A stretch of 64,000 nucleotides of DNA, taken from positions 62,001 to 126,000 of the forward strand of contig JAIXOL010000033.1 of NCBI GenBank assembly GCA_027486845.1, in the 5' to 3' direction. The notes beneath the pieces are model-generated. The model was not told where the DNA came from. It worked only from the letters and a program-made list of their open reading frames with translations, and searched no databases. The stretch comes from Cytophagaceae bacterium. GTDB lineage: Bacteria; Bacteroidota; Bacteroidia; Cytophagales; Spirosomataceae. The translations under genes were made by a program, and so were the position numbers. This document shows, in pieces, positions 17,814 through 27,806 of this stretch (position 1 is its first letter; each line of letters begins with the position of its first letter).

Positions 17814-18888
17814 TTAGTTTTCCATCAAGTATCCCTTGATAAACTCATCAATATCACCATTCAGAACTGCTTCTGTATTTGATGTTTGAATATTTGTTCG
17901 ATGGTCTTTTACTCGGCGGTCGTCTAAAACATAGCTTCTGATTTGTGAACCCCACTCGATTTTCATTTTTCCTGCTTCGGTTTCGGCTTTAGCAGCGTTG
18001 CGTTTGTCAACTTCTAACTGATAAAGTTTCGATTTCAACATTTGCATGGCACGTTCACGGTTTCCGAGTTGACTACGGTCAACCTGACAAACGATTACGA
18101 TTCCCGTAGGTTTGTGCGTAAGCTGCACTTTTGTTTCTACTTTATTGACATTTTGTCCGCCAGCACCGCCAGAGCGAGATGTTTGGATTTCAATATCAGC
18201 AGGATTTATCTCAATCGTAATTGTTTCGTCAACCAATGGCGTCACAAAAACCGATGAAAATGAAGTATGTCGTCGGGCATTAGAATCGAAAGGTGAAATT
18301 CTGACCAAACGATGCACGCCATTTTCAGATTTCAAGAAACCGTAAGCCATTGGCCCATCAATTTGCAACGAAACCGATTTTACACCCGCTGTATCGCCAT
18401 CTTGAAAATCAAGTTCTGACACTTTATAACCTTTCTTATTACACCACATTAAATACATTCTCATCAACATACTTGTCCAGTCTTGGCTTTCAGTACCGCC
18501 AGCACCAGCGTTTATTTCGAGAATGGCACTCATTTGGTCTTCTTCGTTTGAAAGCATTCGTTTCAACTCCAAATCTTCCAAAACGCTTATTACTTTTTTT
18601 GCTTCTTCGTCAACTTCCTCTTCGGTTACATCTCCAGCTTCATAAAATTCATAAAGCGTTTCGAGGTCGCCGATTACAGCATTCGCATTTTCGTATCCGC
18701 CAGTCCAGCCTTTCAAGGCACGTACTTGTTTCATTACGTTTTCGGCTTTGGTGGCATCAGTCCAAAATTCGGGTTGAGCGGTTTGGTTTTCTAAATCTTC
18801 GAGTTGTTCTTTCTTGCTATCGTAGTCAAAGATACCCCCTCAAGGCCGCTAATCTGGCCTTTAACTCCTTCAATTGTTCGGTAGTCAT
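17814..18888 (-). CDS. prfB: Peptide chain release factor 2, expressed through a programmed +1 frameshift
   Basis: Ends translation at UGA and UAA. ATG at 18888 opens a 20-codon frame ([10 protein letters not shown]...) that stops at TGA 18826-18828. Skipping one base after CTT continues as [10 protein letters not shown] into the long frame and gives a 357-aa protein. The signal is AGG GGG TAT CTT TGA C: an internal Shine-Dalgarno, slippery CTT and the in-frame UGA, the classic RF2 autoregulation site. RF2 hallmarks are [14 protein letters not shown] (SPF tripeptide, UGA reading) and [14 protein letters not shown] (GGQ). Reading only the long frame from Met 18734 would lose about 50 residues, so the frameshift is real gene structure and not damage. 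Confidence 0.97.
18825..18840 (-). promoter_or_regulatory. RF2 programmed +1 frameshift signal
   Basis: On the minus strand this reads AGGGGGTATCTTTGAC. The AGGGGG anti-SD pairing tract lies three bases before CTT, and the UGA stop is followed by C, the weakest termination context. When RF2 is scarce the ribosome slips +1 and makes RF2. Confidence 0.95.
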
Positions 18889-19073
18889 ATTATTTGTGAA
18901 TGAATGATTAAAATGCAAAATTACGCAGATTTGCTCAGAAAATGGTGGTTTTTGAAAATAAAACGGAAATTATGCTATTAATACCTTATTTGTATTTTAC
19001 AATTATTTTTTCAGGAATTTAATAAAAGCATAAAGTGTTTGCTTATTTTTACTGAATATAAAACAATAGATAG

Positions 19074-19681
19074 ATGGAAGCAATCATTGTAGCACCCAAA
19101 AAACGTGAGAGACGAGTGCCAGCATCTTTGATAAAAGAAGTTTTAGACGGACAGCCGATTTATTATAAAGGTTATCGAAGTGTGATGTACGGGCATAAAA
19201 ATTTGGAAGAAATCATGGGAGCGAGTAGTTTAGAAGGGTTAGTAATCTTATTACATTCAAAGATTATTGAATAAAAATTTAGGATGAAATAATGTATTTG
19301 CCCATGACTGGCGAGATTGGGCTTCATTTAAGCAATCGCAATAATCTTTCTGGAGATATTATGCTGTATCATATTGGTCAGATTGAAAAATTCACGAAGC
19401 GTTACTTTGATATTCCGCCATTGCTACAAGTAGAAGTTGATGTAGAGATTGATACCGAAAATATTTCTCAAAACTTGTATGTTACCCGAAAAACACAGCG
19501 ACTTTTAGAATTTGGTGTAAAAAAAGTAATCTGGGTTTTTACAGCCACACAAAATGTTTGGGTTGCCGAACCCGAACAAGATTGGAGAATCATTAATTGG
19601 AATAAAGACATTGAACTTTTTGAAGGTATTTCAATGAATTTAGGTGATTATTTAGCCAAAATGAATGTAGAGCTGGAGTAA
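19074..19681 (+). pseudogene. Uma2 family (DUF820) restriction-endonuclease-like protein, broken in two
   Basis: Residues MEAIIVAPKKRER to LLHSKIIE (19074-19274) look like the start of a Uma2 protein. The next frame, 19292-19681, supplies the rest: GEIGLHLSNRNNLSGDIM (catalytic Asp), LLQVEVDVEID and KKTQRLLEFGVKKVIWVF-type features of the PD-(D/E)xK fold. The halves are in different frames and the first ends at TAA, so at least one indel plus a further change separates them. No single-base repair restores an open frame across 19272-19292. Two separately translated pieces remain possible. The function of Uma2 proteins is unsettled. Confidence 0.7.
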
Positions 19682-19754
19682 AAGAAAGAGGGTTTAAATA
19701 ACAGTTTGCATAGTAAATCTAGAAGTTTGTATTAAAGTTAGACAAAATCAATTT

Positions 19755-19790
19755 AAAAGGTAGTCTTCTGATCGAAGGCTGCCTTTATTT
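19755..19790 (+). terminator. Hairpin terminator after the Uma2 remnant
   Basis: Arms AAAGGTAGTCTT and AAGGCTGCCTTT form a 12-bp stem with two G-U pairs and a 7-base loop, followed by a T-rich tail. The rest of the 265-base gap before rpsL holds the rpsL promoter and leader. Confidence 0.7.
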
Positions 19791-19891
19791 TCATACCATG
19801 CAAATTTTCAAAAAACACTTCTTTTACAAACAAAAAACCATTAAATCAACAATATCTTTAATAAAAGTTTTTCTTTTAAAAATAAAACCTG

Positions 19892-19899
19892 TACCTTTG
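19892..19899 (+). promoter_or_regulatory. -7 promoter element of the rpsL-rpsG operon
   Basis: TACCTTTG followed by C is an exact match to the Bacteroidota -7 consensus, 49 bases before the rpsL ATG. Confidence 0.7.
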
Positions 19900-19947
19900 C
19901 AGCCCTAATTGGAAATTAGTATCTAACGAAAACAATTTTTTAACAAA

Positions 19948-20358
19948 ATGCCTACTATACAGCAGTTAGTAAGAAACGGCAGAGAACAAATGACTTGGAA
20001 GTCTAAGTCGCCCGCTTTGGATTCATGTCCGCAGCGTCGTGGCGTTTGTACTCGTGTTTACACTACGACCCCAAAAAAGCCTAATTCAGCACTTCGTAAA
20101 GTTGCTCGTGTTCGCTTAACAAATCAAAAAGAAGTGAATGCCTATATCCCAGGAGAAGGACACAACTTGCAAGAACACTCAATCGTATTGATTCGTGGTG
20201 GTCGTGTGAAAGACCTTCCCGGTGTACGTTATCACATCGTTCGTGGTGCATTAGATACCGCAGGTGTTAATAACCGTAAGCAGAGCCGCTCTAAGTATGG
20301 TGCGAAACGTCCTAAGCCAGGTCAAGTTGCAGCTCCAGTAAAAGGAAAGAAAAAATAA
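19948..20358 (+). CDS. rpsL: 30S ribosomal protein S12
   Basis: Decoding-centre protein of the small subunit. The 136-aa sequence begins [13 protein letters not shown] and contains [20 protein letters not shown] with the streptomycin-site Lys, and [14 protein letters not shown] with the second resistance hot spot (Lys in GRVKDLPG). Both positions carry the sensitive-type Lys. First gene of a short operon with rpsG. Confidence 0.98.
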   Translation: MPTIQQLVRNGREQMTWKSKSPALDSCPQRRGVCTRVYTTTPKKPNSALRKVARVRLTNQKEVNAYIPGEGHNLQEHSIVLIRGGRVKDLPGVRYHIVRGALDTAGVNNRKQSRSKYGAKRPKPGQVAAPVKGKKK

Positions 20359-20504
20359 TTTCCTGAAAGTAATTTCCAGTTGAAAGTTTTCGGTTAGAAG
20401 ATAAACATTCGTTTTTCAATAATAAATAACTTAACAACAGGGTAGTAATCTCGGAGCAATCGGAGGTGAATTAGTTTTCAAGAACGAAACCTTATTTAAA
20501 CAAA

Positions 20505-20972
20505 ATGAGAAAGTCAAAACCAAAAAAGCGTTACGTGCTTCCTGACCCAAAGTTTAGAGACGTAACTGTAACTAAGTTTGTAAATAACTTAATGTATGAC
20601 GGTAAGAAAAGTACTGCATACACAATTTTCTACGGTGCTTTAGAATTAGTTGAAACCCGTACGAAAGAAAATGGCCTTGAATTGTGGAAAAAAGCATTGG
20701 CGAACGTAATGCCAACTGTTGAGGTAAAGAGCCGCCGTGTAGGTGGAGCGACCTTCCAAGTTCCACAAGAAGTACGTGCTGACCGTAAGCAATCAGTAGG
20801 TATGAAATGGTTAATTGGATATTCACGTAAGCGTGGTGAAAAAACCATGACTGAGCGTTTAGCTGGCGAAATCATCGCTGCGGCTAAAGGTGAAGGTGCG
20901 GCAGTGAAGAAAAAAGATGATACGCACAGAATGGCAGAAGCTAACAAAGCATTCTCGCACTTCAGATTCTAA
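20505..20972 (+). CDS. rpsG: 30S ribosomal protein S7
   Basis: Binds the 16S rRNA 3' domain and starts head assembly. The 155-aa sequence shows [46 protein letters not shown] and [16 protein letters not shown]. The 146-base gap after rpsL is long and contains GGAGGTG about 40 bases before the ATG, too far to act as its own ribosome site. In E. coli the rpsL-rpsG gap is where S7 represses its own mRNA; a similar role here is only possible. No fusA follows. Confidence 0.98.
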   Translation: MRKSKPKKRYVLPDPKFRDVTVTKFVNNLMYDGKKSTAYTIFYGALELVETRTKENGLELWKKALANVMPTVEVKSRRVGGATFQVPQEVRADRKQSVGMKWLIGYSRKRGEKTMTERLAGEIIAAAKGEGAAVKKKDDTHRMAEANKAFSHFRF

Positions 20973-21276
20973 TTTAGACGAAAGTCGATTTCAGAATTAA
21001 TATATAAAAAGCCGCAAATGCTGAAAAGTATTTGCGGCTTTTTTGTGTTTGTTTGGCAGAAAATTTGTGGCATACTATAAATTGTGCCACAAATCCTTTT
21101 CGGCGAAAACAACGATAGCAAGATTTTGTTGAGCCTTGCCGTCGTTAAATCATATTATACTTAACCAAAAATGGTTTACGAAAATTCAGATATTTAATTG
21201 CTTCATTATCAACACTTTGTACCGAGCTACGGTCGCCTCTGAACCTTTGCAACTCTGTGCCTTTTGAGTATAAAAT
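20973..21276. other. Gap between convergent rpsG and the BNR gene
   Basis: Holds the rpsG terminator at 21006-21044 and a second hairpin at 21063-21094 (ATTTGTGGCA and TGCCACAAAT arms, related to those at 7644 and 30725). At about 21225-21265 there is a degenerate stretch with CTTTGCAACTCTGTGCC, similar in flavour to 24555-24616. I see no gene. Confidence 0.6.
21006..21044 (+). terminator. Terminator of the rpsL-rpsG operon
   Basis: AAAAAGCCGCAAAT pairs with ATTTGCGGCTTTTT, a 14-bp perfect stem with a 10-base loop followed by a T run. It indicates that the operon stops after rpsG. Confidence 0.85.
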
Positions 21277-24200
21277 CTATCGAATCATCTCATAATCTTT
21301 AAACATATTTAGCTTCATTGATTCTACTTTCTTTCTGAAATCGACCCAGTTGTTTGCAAAGAATACATTTATTTTAGCGATGGTTTCTCTTGTAAGTCCA
21401 TCAAACTGTTCTAAAATAATTGATTCGGTCTTTGATGGCGAAGACTGGCGATTACCTAAATACATCATTAACTCTTGAGCTTTTGTGAGCGGAGTTACTC
21501 TGTAGGGGCGACCGTATCCTTGTTTTTCAAGTGGTTTTGCCACAATCAGCTCTTTTTTCGCTTTGATTGTGTCTTGAACAGCCTTTATTTGTTTTCTTAG
21601 GTCTTCAACTTCTCTGCCTTCGTTATCTTTTACTTGATTCAGTAATTTTTCAGTAATTTCATTGACTTCCGTGAGGCGATCGGTTGCTTCGGTGAGTTTA
21701 GATACATTCACTTTTAGACGTTCGTAAATATCTCGTTTGGCAACTTCTGCACTGCGGTCGAAATTGTATCTTGGGTCAGGCTTTACATTTATGTAAGTTG
21801 AATCTTTTTGGTCACCAAAACTTAATACTACTTTATATTTTCCGGGTAAAACATTGATTCCACTTGGTTCTGTTGCTCCTTTTTTAGGTTTTTGGGCATT
21901 TGGATAACGAATGCCCTTTTCTGTCAAATTCCATGTGATGCGTTGCATCCCCGAAGTATCAGGCACACTAAAAATGGTACGAATCTGTTTACCAACTTCA
22001 TCATAGATTTTAGCATAAACCGTATCGTATTTGATACTTGGTACTTTTGGTGTGGAAACGTCTTTTTTATCTTCTGGCTTTTTATCTTCTTTTTTCGGAA
22101 CATTCACAAAATAGCTAATTCTTGCACCTGCCGCACGGTTTTCACCTTCATACATTCCATCGCCGATTGTATTATAGCCAATTTGTGTCGAAAATTCTAC
22201 CGAATACGCATCAGGAGAATCAAAAGCTACGAGTTTTTGATCTAAAATTTTTGCAGATGCTTGAGCAATTTTACGAAGTGGGCGAATATCATCTAAAACA
22301 TATAAGGCACGCCCAAAAGTACCAACAACTAAATCGGCTTCACGCTCTTGAATTGTCAAATCCATTGTCGATACCGATGGCAAGCCTGCTTTCCATTGTG
22401 TCCAACTTTTTGCTTCATCAACACTTACCCAGAGGCCGTGTTCGGTACCACAAAACATTAAATTCGGAATTGTTGGGTCTTGCAAGAAACAAAGAGCATA
22501 ACCACGCACTTTGTTTTCATCAACAATACGCTCCCAATTTTGACCAAAATCTTTCGTGCGAAAAATATACGGAGCAAAATCTCCTTGACGATAATTATTG
22601 ACAGTCACGAAAGCTTCACCAACATTATATTTTGAGGCTTGAATCTGACAAATCCATCCTTCTTTCGGAAAATTTTTGATTTTTGAAGTAAGATTCGACC
22701 ATTTTTTGCCGAAATCTCTTGTTAACTGTACATTTCCGTCATCAGTTCCTGCCCAAAGTACGCCTCTTTCTTTGAGCGATGGAGCAAGCGTAAGAATGGT
22801 ATTATGGTTTTCGGCCGAAGTGATATCAAGCGAAAGGCCACCACTTTGGTCTTGCTTTTGTTGTTCTGGATTATTGATTGTTAAATCGGGCGAAATGATA
22901 TCCCAAGTCAAACCTTTGTTTTGGCTTTTATGTACAAACTGACTTCCATAATAAATCGTTCCTTTTTCAAATGGGTCTTGAGCAATGGCGGCATTCCAAT
23001 TGAAACGCAAACGAGTTTTAATATCAACCTGTGGCGGACGAATCATTGTCGATTGCCCGGTTTTGGTATCATATCTGCCCAAAAATCCGCCCTGCGACAT
23101 CGCGTATCCATAACGAGCATCTTCGGGGTCAGGCATAACATCGAAGCCATCACCACCATTGACAGAAAGCCAACTATAATTTCTGATTCCACCTTCTTTC
23201 CAAGTATAAGCTGGGCCTTGCCACGAACCATTATCTTGTAAGCCACCATAAATATTATATGGAATTTCGTTATCAACATTTACGTGATAGAATTGCCCTA
23301 AAGGTAAAGCTTCGGCAAAAGTCCATGTTTTACCTCTATCTCTCGAAATCGAAATACCACCGTCGTTTCCGTTAATGATAAAATTATTATCTTCGGGATG
23401 AATCCAGATTGCATGGTGGTCGGCGTGAGCTTGGTCAAAAGTGGCAGTAGTTTTGAATGATTTTCCACCATCTTCACTCACCGAAATTACTTGATAAAGG
23501 CTATAAAGTCGGTTTTCGTTCTTTGGATCGCATAAAATATCATTGAAATAAAACGGACGATTTGTTACATCTTTTGGGTCTTCGTTTACTTTTTCCCATT
23601 TCATGCCACCATCATCGGAGCGATAAAGCCCATTTTTTGTTGCTTCAATCAAAGCATACACTCGATTTGGATAAGAGCGGCAGCTCGCCAAACCAATTCG
23701 ACCGAAATCACCTTCGGGTAAGCCATCAGTTTTAGATAGTTTCTTCCAGTTTTTTCCTGCATCATATGTTACATAAAGTCCAGAACCTTCTCCGCCTGAT
23801 TTAAAATCCCATGCTGTGCGTTTGTGTTGCCACATTGCCACAAAGAGCTTATTTGAATTTTTGGCATCCATAATCATATCGGCCACGCCCGATTTTTCAT
23901 TCGTAAACAATACTCTTTGCCAAGTTTCACCGCCATCGGTTGTTTTATAAACGCCTCGTTCTTGTTGTTCGGCATAAGGATTTCCGATTACGCCTGCATA
24001 AATCACATTTGGATTTGTGGGGTCAATCAGAATACGATGAATATTGCGAGTTTTTTCAAGTCCCATCAATTTCCACGTTTTACCGCCATCAAGCGATTTG
24101 TAGATTCCTGCTCCTAAATTAATTGAGTTTCGAGGATTCCCTTCACCTGTTCCTACCCAAACCACCGAAGGGTTTGATTGCTGTGGCTATCGACCCAATA

Positions 24201-24466
24201 TTTTGCAACGGCATATCATCAAAAATAGGTTGCCATTTGGTACCACCATTTTCGCTTTTCCAAACGCCACCCGATGCCGAAGCGGCATAAATGATATTGG
24301 GATTTTCCCAAACGGCATCAACAGCAGTGATTCGACCAGACATTACGGCTGGACCAATGCTACGGGCTTTCATTTTCTTGAATAAATCGGTGTTGAGTTT
24401 TTGGGCAAAAGCTGCCGTTGAAAGTAAAGTAATTAAGAAAAAACTCAGAAAGTAGTCTTTTTTCAT
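21277..24466 (-). pseudogene. Secreted BNR/VPS10-type beta-propeller protein with one frameshift
   Basis: A ~1,060-residue exported protein. It starts at 24466 with signal peptide MKKDYFLSFFLITLLSTAAFA, then MKARSIGPAVMSGRI and repeated GGVWKSENGGTKW, GIYKSLDGGKTWKLMG and GVYKTTDGGETWQRV units, the Asp-box motif of BNR/sortilin propellers. The C-terminal third has coiled and Ig-like parts. The frame breaks at about 24178: the first frame ends TAIKPFGGLGRNR, while the next frame reads SNPSVVWVGTGEGN, the sequence expected to continue it. Two missing bases (CA) or one extra would explain the break. Everything downstream is intact, so this is either a sequencing error or a very recent loss. Such proteins are annotated as glycosyl hydrolases or sortilin-like; no enzyme activity can be assigned. 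Confidence 0.85.
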
Positions 24467-24623
24467 GCTTGTTGAAGGGTTTTTAAGTGTATTGAAAAGG
24501 TAAAATAATACTCAAATGTTAGAAAATGCAAAAGTTGAGATGAAAAAGCATTTTTTAACCACTAAGGGACTAAGGAACACTAAGAAACACTGAGTTAGTT
24601 CTCTGTGTCACCTTGGTAAATCA

Positions 24624-25340
24624 TTACGCAAAGTCCATTTCAAAAAGACGACCTAAATGCCCTTTTAGCTTTACTCCAACTTCATGCACATCAATTAGTT
24701 TTCCGATTTCGGTTGCCATTGAGGTTACGGCTTTGTCGTCAATACCGCACGGCACTATATTTTGGAAATAATTCAAATCAGTATTTACGTTCAAAGCCAA
24801 ACCGTGCATCGTTACCCAACGACTTGATTTTACGCCCATTGCACAGATTTTTCTTGGATTTTTCTGCTCGATTGGATTAAGCCAAACACCAGTTAGGCCA
24901 TCTATTCTTCCCGCTTCGATTCCATAATCGGCCAAAGTCAAAATTACACCTTCTTCCAAAAAACGCATATAACGATGAATATCCGTAAAGAAATTTTCTA
25001 AGTCCAAAATTGGATAGCCGACGAGTTGTCCTGGCCCGTGATACGTAATATCGCCACCACGGTTGATTTTATAAAATTTTGCTTCTTTTTCCTGTAAACC
25101 TTCTTCGTTGAGCAAAAGATTATCTATTTTTCCGCTTTTTCCGAGTGTGTAAACGTGCGGATGTTGACAAAAAAGTAGATAATTAGGCGTAATTTTTTGT
25201 TCTTCGGGAGCAATTCCTCGATTGGCAACTTTAATATCTATAATTTCGGCGAAGAGTTTTTCTTGCGTATCCCAGCCTTCTTGGTAATCAATCAGACCTA
25301 AATCAATAAACTGTACTGTTTTATTAAGATTATTATTCAT
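24624..25340 (-). CDS. lipB: Octanoyltransferase LipB
   Basis: Moves octanoyl from acyl carrier protein to lipoyl domains, the first step of lipoate synthesis. Motifs are RGGDITYHGPGQLVGYPI, ICAMGVKSSRWVTMHG (catalytic Lys in AMGVK), LALNVNTDL and IVPCGI (catalytic Cys). I start at ATG 25340 (MNNNLNKTVQF, 238 aa). A TTG at 25376 is in frame but would overlap the divergent acetyltransferase gene. LipA is not in the window. Confidence 0.95.
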   Translation of the reverse strand: MNNNLNKTVQFIDLGLIDYQEGWDTQEKLFAEIIDIKVANRGIAPEEQKITPNYLLFCQHPHVYTLGKSGKIDNLLLNEEGLQEKEAKFYKINRGGDITYHGPGQLVGYPILDLENFFTDIHRYMRFLEEGVILTLADYGIEAGRIDGLTGVWLNPIEQKNPRKICAMGVKSSRWVTMHGLALNVNTDLNYFQNIVPCGIDDKAVTSMATEIGKLIDVHEVGVKLKGHLGRLFEMDFA

Positions 25341-25360
25341 CAGTTTCGTAACTTTGTGGC

Positions 25361-25825
25361 ATGAACGCCGATGCAAATGTAATTATTCGTGAAGGTACAA
25401 TTGCCGAATGTATTGAGATTTCTGAAAAAACACCCGAATTTTCGAGTGGCAATTACGACGAAGCAAGCTACCTCCAACGATTATCAAACACACAATACTT
25501 GATTTTAGTTGCCGAAAAAGACCAGCAGGTCGTAGGCTTTAAAGTTGGATATGACCGCTACCGAGATGGTAGTTTTTATAGTTGGCTCGGTGGAGTTTTG
25601 CCCGAAAACCGAAAAGATGGAATTGCTGCCCAACTGGCAAATAAGCAGGAAAAATGGGTTTCTGAACAAGGTTTTAGTTCAATTACGCTCAAAACTCGCA
25701 ATCGTTTCAGAGCGATGCTGATTTTTGCCTTGAAAAATGACTTTTTAATTGAAAATATAGAGATAAAGGAGAATATCGAAGATAACAGAATTATTCTCCG
25801 AAAAATGTTAAAAATAGATAAATAG
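25361..25825 (+). CDS. GNAT family N-acetyltransferase
   Basis: A 154-aa single-domain GNAT fold. The N-terminal strand is VIIREGTIAECIEISEK, the central strands YLILVAEKDQQVVGFKVGYD, and the acetyl-CoA loop region GGVLPENRKDGIAAQLANKQEKW resembles the RxxGxG/A motif A (R-K-D-G-I-A). The substrate is unknown. It lies eight bases upstream of def on the same strand, a possible link to protein N-terminal processing, but a RimI-type function cannot be claimed from sequence. Confidence 0.85.
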   Translation: MNADANVIIREGTIAECIEISEKTPEFSSGNYDEASYLQRLSNTQYLILVAEKDQQVVGFKVGYDRYRDGSFYSWLGGVLPENRKDGIAAQLANKQEKWVSEQGFSSITLKTRNRFRAMLIFALKNDFLIENIEIKENIEDNRIILRKMLKIDK

Positions 25826-25832
25826 TAAAAAG

Positions 25833-26408
25833 ATGATATACCCAATTGTTGCTTACGGAGACCCTGTTCTGAGAAAAGAAGCCCGTGATATTGTGCAAGG
25901 AGAAATCGATGTTAAGAAATTAGCAGCCAATATGTTTGAAACCATGTACGCTGCATCGGGAGTTGGCTTGGCGGCTCCGCAGATTGGCATGGATATTCGT
26001 TTTTTTGTGGTTGATGGCACGCCAATCAACGAAGGAGCAGAAACCGAGGAAGATATTGACCCTTCTTTGATTGATTTCAAGAAAGTGTTTATCAATGCCG
26101 AAATCATTGAAGAAGACGGCGACGAATGGGCTTACGAAGAAGGTTGTTTGAGTATTCCAGGGGTAAGGGCTGATGTTTATCGCCCAGAATTTATCACGAT
26201 TCGTTATTTTGATACTGATTGGATAGAGCATACCGAAGAATACGAAGGTTTGGCTGCAAGAATTATTCAGCACGAATATGACCACATTGATGGTATTTTG
26301 TTTACTGACCATCTGACTTCATTGAAAAAGCAGTTGTTGAAGAAAAAACTCACCAATATTACTAAAGGTGATGTGGATATTGAGTATCGAATGAAATTTC
26401 CAAAATAA
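25833..26408 (+). CDS. def: Peptide deformylase
   Basis: Removes the formyl group from new N-terminal Met; metal-dependent. All three motifs are present: GVGLAAPQIG, EGCLSIPGV (metal Cys) and QHEYDHIDGILF (two metal His and the catalytic Glu). The length is 191 aa with an acidic insertion (EGAETEEDIDPSLIDFKK) before motif 2, as in other Bacteroidota deformylases. Confidence 0.97.
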   Translation: MIYPIVAYGDPVLRKEARDIVQGEIDVKKLAANMFETMYAASGVGLAAPQIGMDIRFFVVDGTPINEGAETEEDIDPSLIDFKKVFINAEIIEEDGDEWAYEEGCLSIPGVRADVYRPEFITIRYFDTDWIEHTEEYEGLAARIIQHEYDHIDGILFTDHLTSLKKQLLKKKLTNITKGDVDIEYRMKFPK

Positions 26409-26461
26409 TATTTAGGTACTGAGGCATAATGTAATTAATTCTTAAGGTTCGCAATTTTAAA

Positions 26462-27262
26462 ATGACCGAAAAAACTTTTTCTAAGCCAAATCTAAATATT
26501 TCGTTGGTTCAGACGAATCTCCATTGGGAAAACCCGACGGCTAATTTGGCTATGCTCGAAGAAAAGATTTTTGACATTGATGAGCCTACTGATTTAATTA
26601 TTTTGCCCGAAATGTTTACAACGGGCTTTTCGATGAAAGCTCAGCAGTTTGCCGAACCAATGAACCTCACAACTACTCGTTGGATGAAACAAATGGCGGC
26701 ACAAACTGGGGCGGTCATTACGGGAAGTGCAATTATTAAAGAAAGTGAAAATTACTATAATCGCCTGCTTTGGGTAACGCCTGAAGGTGAAGTTAGTTCT
26801 TATGACAAACGCCACCTGTTCAGAATGGCGAAAGAAAATGATGTGTATGCCGAAGGAACTAAGCGACTCATCAAGACAATTAAAGGCTGGAAGATTTGTC
26901 CACTTATTTGTTATGATTTGCGTTTTCCTGTTTGGAGCAGAAATGTAAATTTAGACTATGATTTATTGATTTATGTAGCCAATTGGCCGAAAGTACGTAT
27001 GTATCCGTGGGATTCGCTTTTAGTGGCTCGTGCTATCGAAAACCAAAGTTATGTGGTGGGTGTAAATCGTGTGGGCGAAGATGGAAATGGTTTTCCGCAT
27101 TCGGGTAATTCGGCTGTGATTGATTTTGCAGGAAAAGTACTTTTCCGTGAAATTGACAACGAAGTTATTCACCACCACATACTCGACCGCTCTTCGCTCG
27201 ACGAATTTCGCCAACGTTTCCCAGCTTATTTAGATGCTGATAAGTTTGTGATTAATCTATAA
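26462..27262 (+). CDS. Omega-amidase / nitrilase-superfamily amidohydrolase (YafV-like)
   Basis: Probably hydrolyses alpha-ketoglutaramate or alpha-ketosuccinamate to the keto acid and ammonia, a repair step after glutamine transamination. The catalytic triad is visible: Glu in ILPEMFTTGFSM, Lys in YDKRHLFRMA and Cys in LICYDLRFPVWSR, with supporting VANWPKVRMYPWD and VGVNRVGEDGNGF. The length of 266 aa fits. Same strand as def, 53 bases downstream. The last six bases overlap the convergent GrpB gene. Confidence 0.9.
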   Translation: MTEKTFSKPNLNISLVQTNLHWENPTANLAMLEEKIFDIDEPTDLIILPEMFTTGFSMKAQQFAEPMNLTTTRWMKQMAAQTGAVITGSAIIKESENYYNRLLWVTPEGEVSSYDKRHLFRMAKENDVYAEGTKRLIKTIKGWKICPLICYDLRFPVWSRNVNLDYDLLIYVANWPKVRMYPWDSLLVARAIENQSYVVGVNRVGEDGNGFPHSGNSAVIDFAGKVLFREIDNEVIHHHILDRSSLDEFRQRFPAYLDADKFVINL

Positions 27263-27787
27263 TTGGTCAGCTTTTGTAAGAATGTCATTTATAAAAGCTC
27301 TCGCTTTTACTTCTTTTAATACTGCATATTGCTTTTTATCTTGGTTTGCTGCGGCTGCAATCTTATATTTTAACTTTTGGTATTCAATTCTGGCGGATTC
27401 GTTAGCAATTAGGTAGTTTCTGAATAAAATGTGTCTTCGTAATTCTTCGCTATCAATAGGGCAAACATATAAATGATGTGTTATTGTGTCAAGTATTTGG
27501 TGTTTATTTCCCAACATTCCTCTTTTAAATACCTCTCGATTTATAATTCCTTGATTTCCATTATGAAAATATCCAATTTTCTCCAAACCCTTTTTTACTG
27601 CTTCAATATGGATATCATTTCCATAGACAATATCAATGTCGATGATTGGTTTAGCAGCCAATTTCGGGACGGCGGTGCTTCCAATATGTTCAACTGAGAT
27701 ATTAAGATTCATCAAAGCATCATTAATAACGCTTTTAATTAGCTTAAAATCTTCAATCCAACTTTTTTTGTGTTCTTGAATCAGCAT
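27257..27787 (-). CDS. GrpB family protein (nucleotidyltransferase-like)
   Basis: A 176-aa member of the GrpB/UPF0157 family, with the nucleotidyltransferase-like signature VEHIGSTAVPKLAAKPIIDIDI near residue 33 and the later block HHLYVCPIDSEELRRHILFRNYL. The biochemical role is not established; members occur alone or fused to dephospho-CoA kinase. The downstream oxidoreductase gene is divided from it by only 19 bases and lies upstream on the same strand. Confidence 0.88.
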   Translation of the reverse strand: MLIQEHKKSWIEDFKLIKSVINDALMNLNISVEHIGSTAVPKLAAKPIIDIDIVYGNDIHIEAVKKGLEKIGYFHNGNQGIINREVFKRGMLGNKHQILDTITHHLYVCPIDSEELRRHILFRNYLIANESARIEYQKLKYKIAAAANQDKKQYAVLKEVKARAFINDILTKADQL

Positions 27788-27806
27788 GATTTAATTTTCA
27801 GTTCAA

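Noticed and set aside
18350-18907. 185-codon frame on the plus strand opposite prfB
   Set aside because: It lies antisense to the RF2 gene and its frameshift site, has no family features and is rich in Leu/Arg/His as expected for a mirror frame.
19270-19295. Possible -1 ribosomal slippage (A AAT TTA-like heptamer) rescuing Uma2
   Set aside because: The heptamer lies after the TAA stop of the first frame, so ribosomes would have ended before reaching it.
22122-22601. 159-codon plus-strand frame inside the BNR gene
   Set aside because: Antisense to a clear propeller gene; composition rich in His/Leu/Tyr and no recognisable domain.
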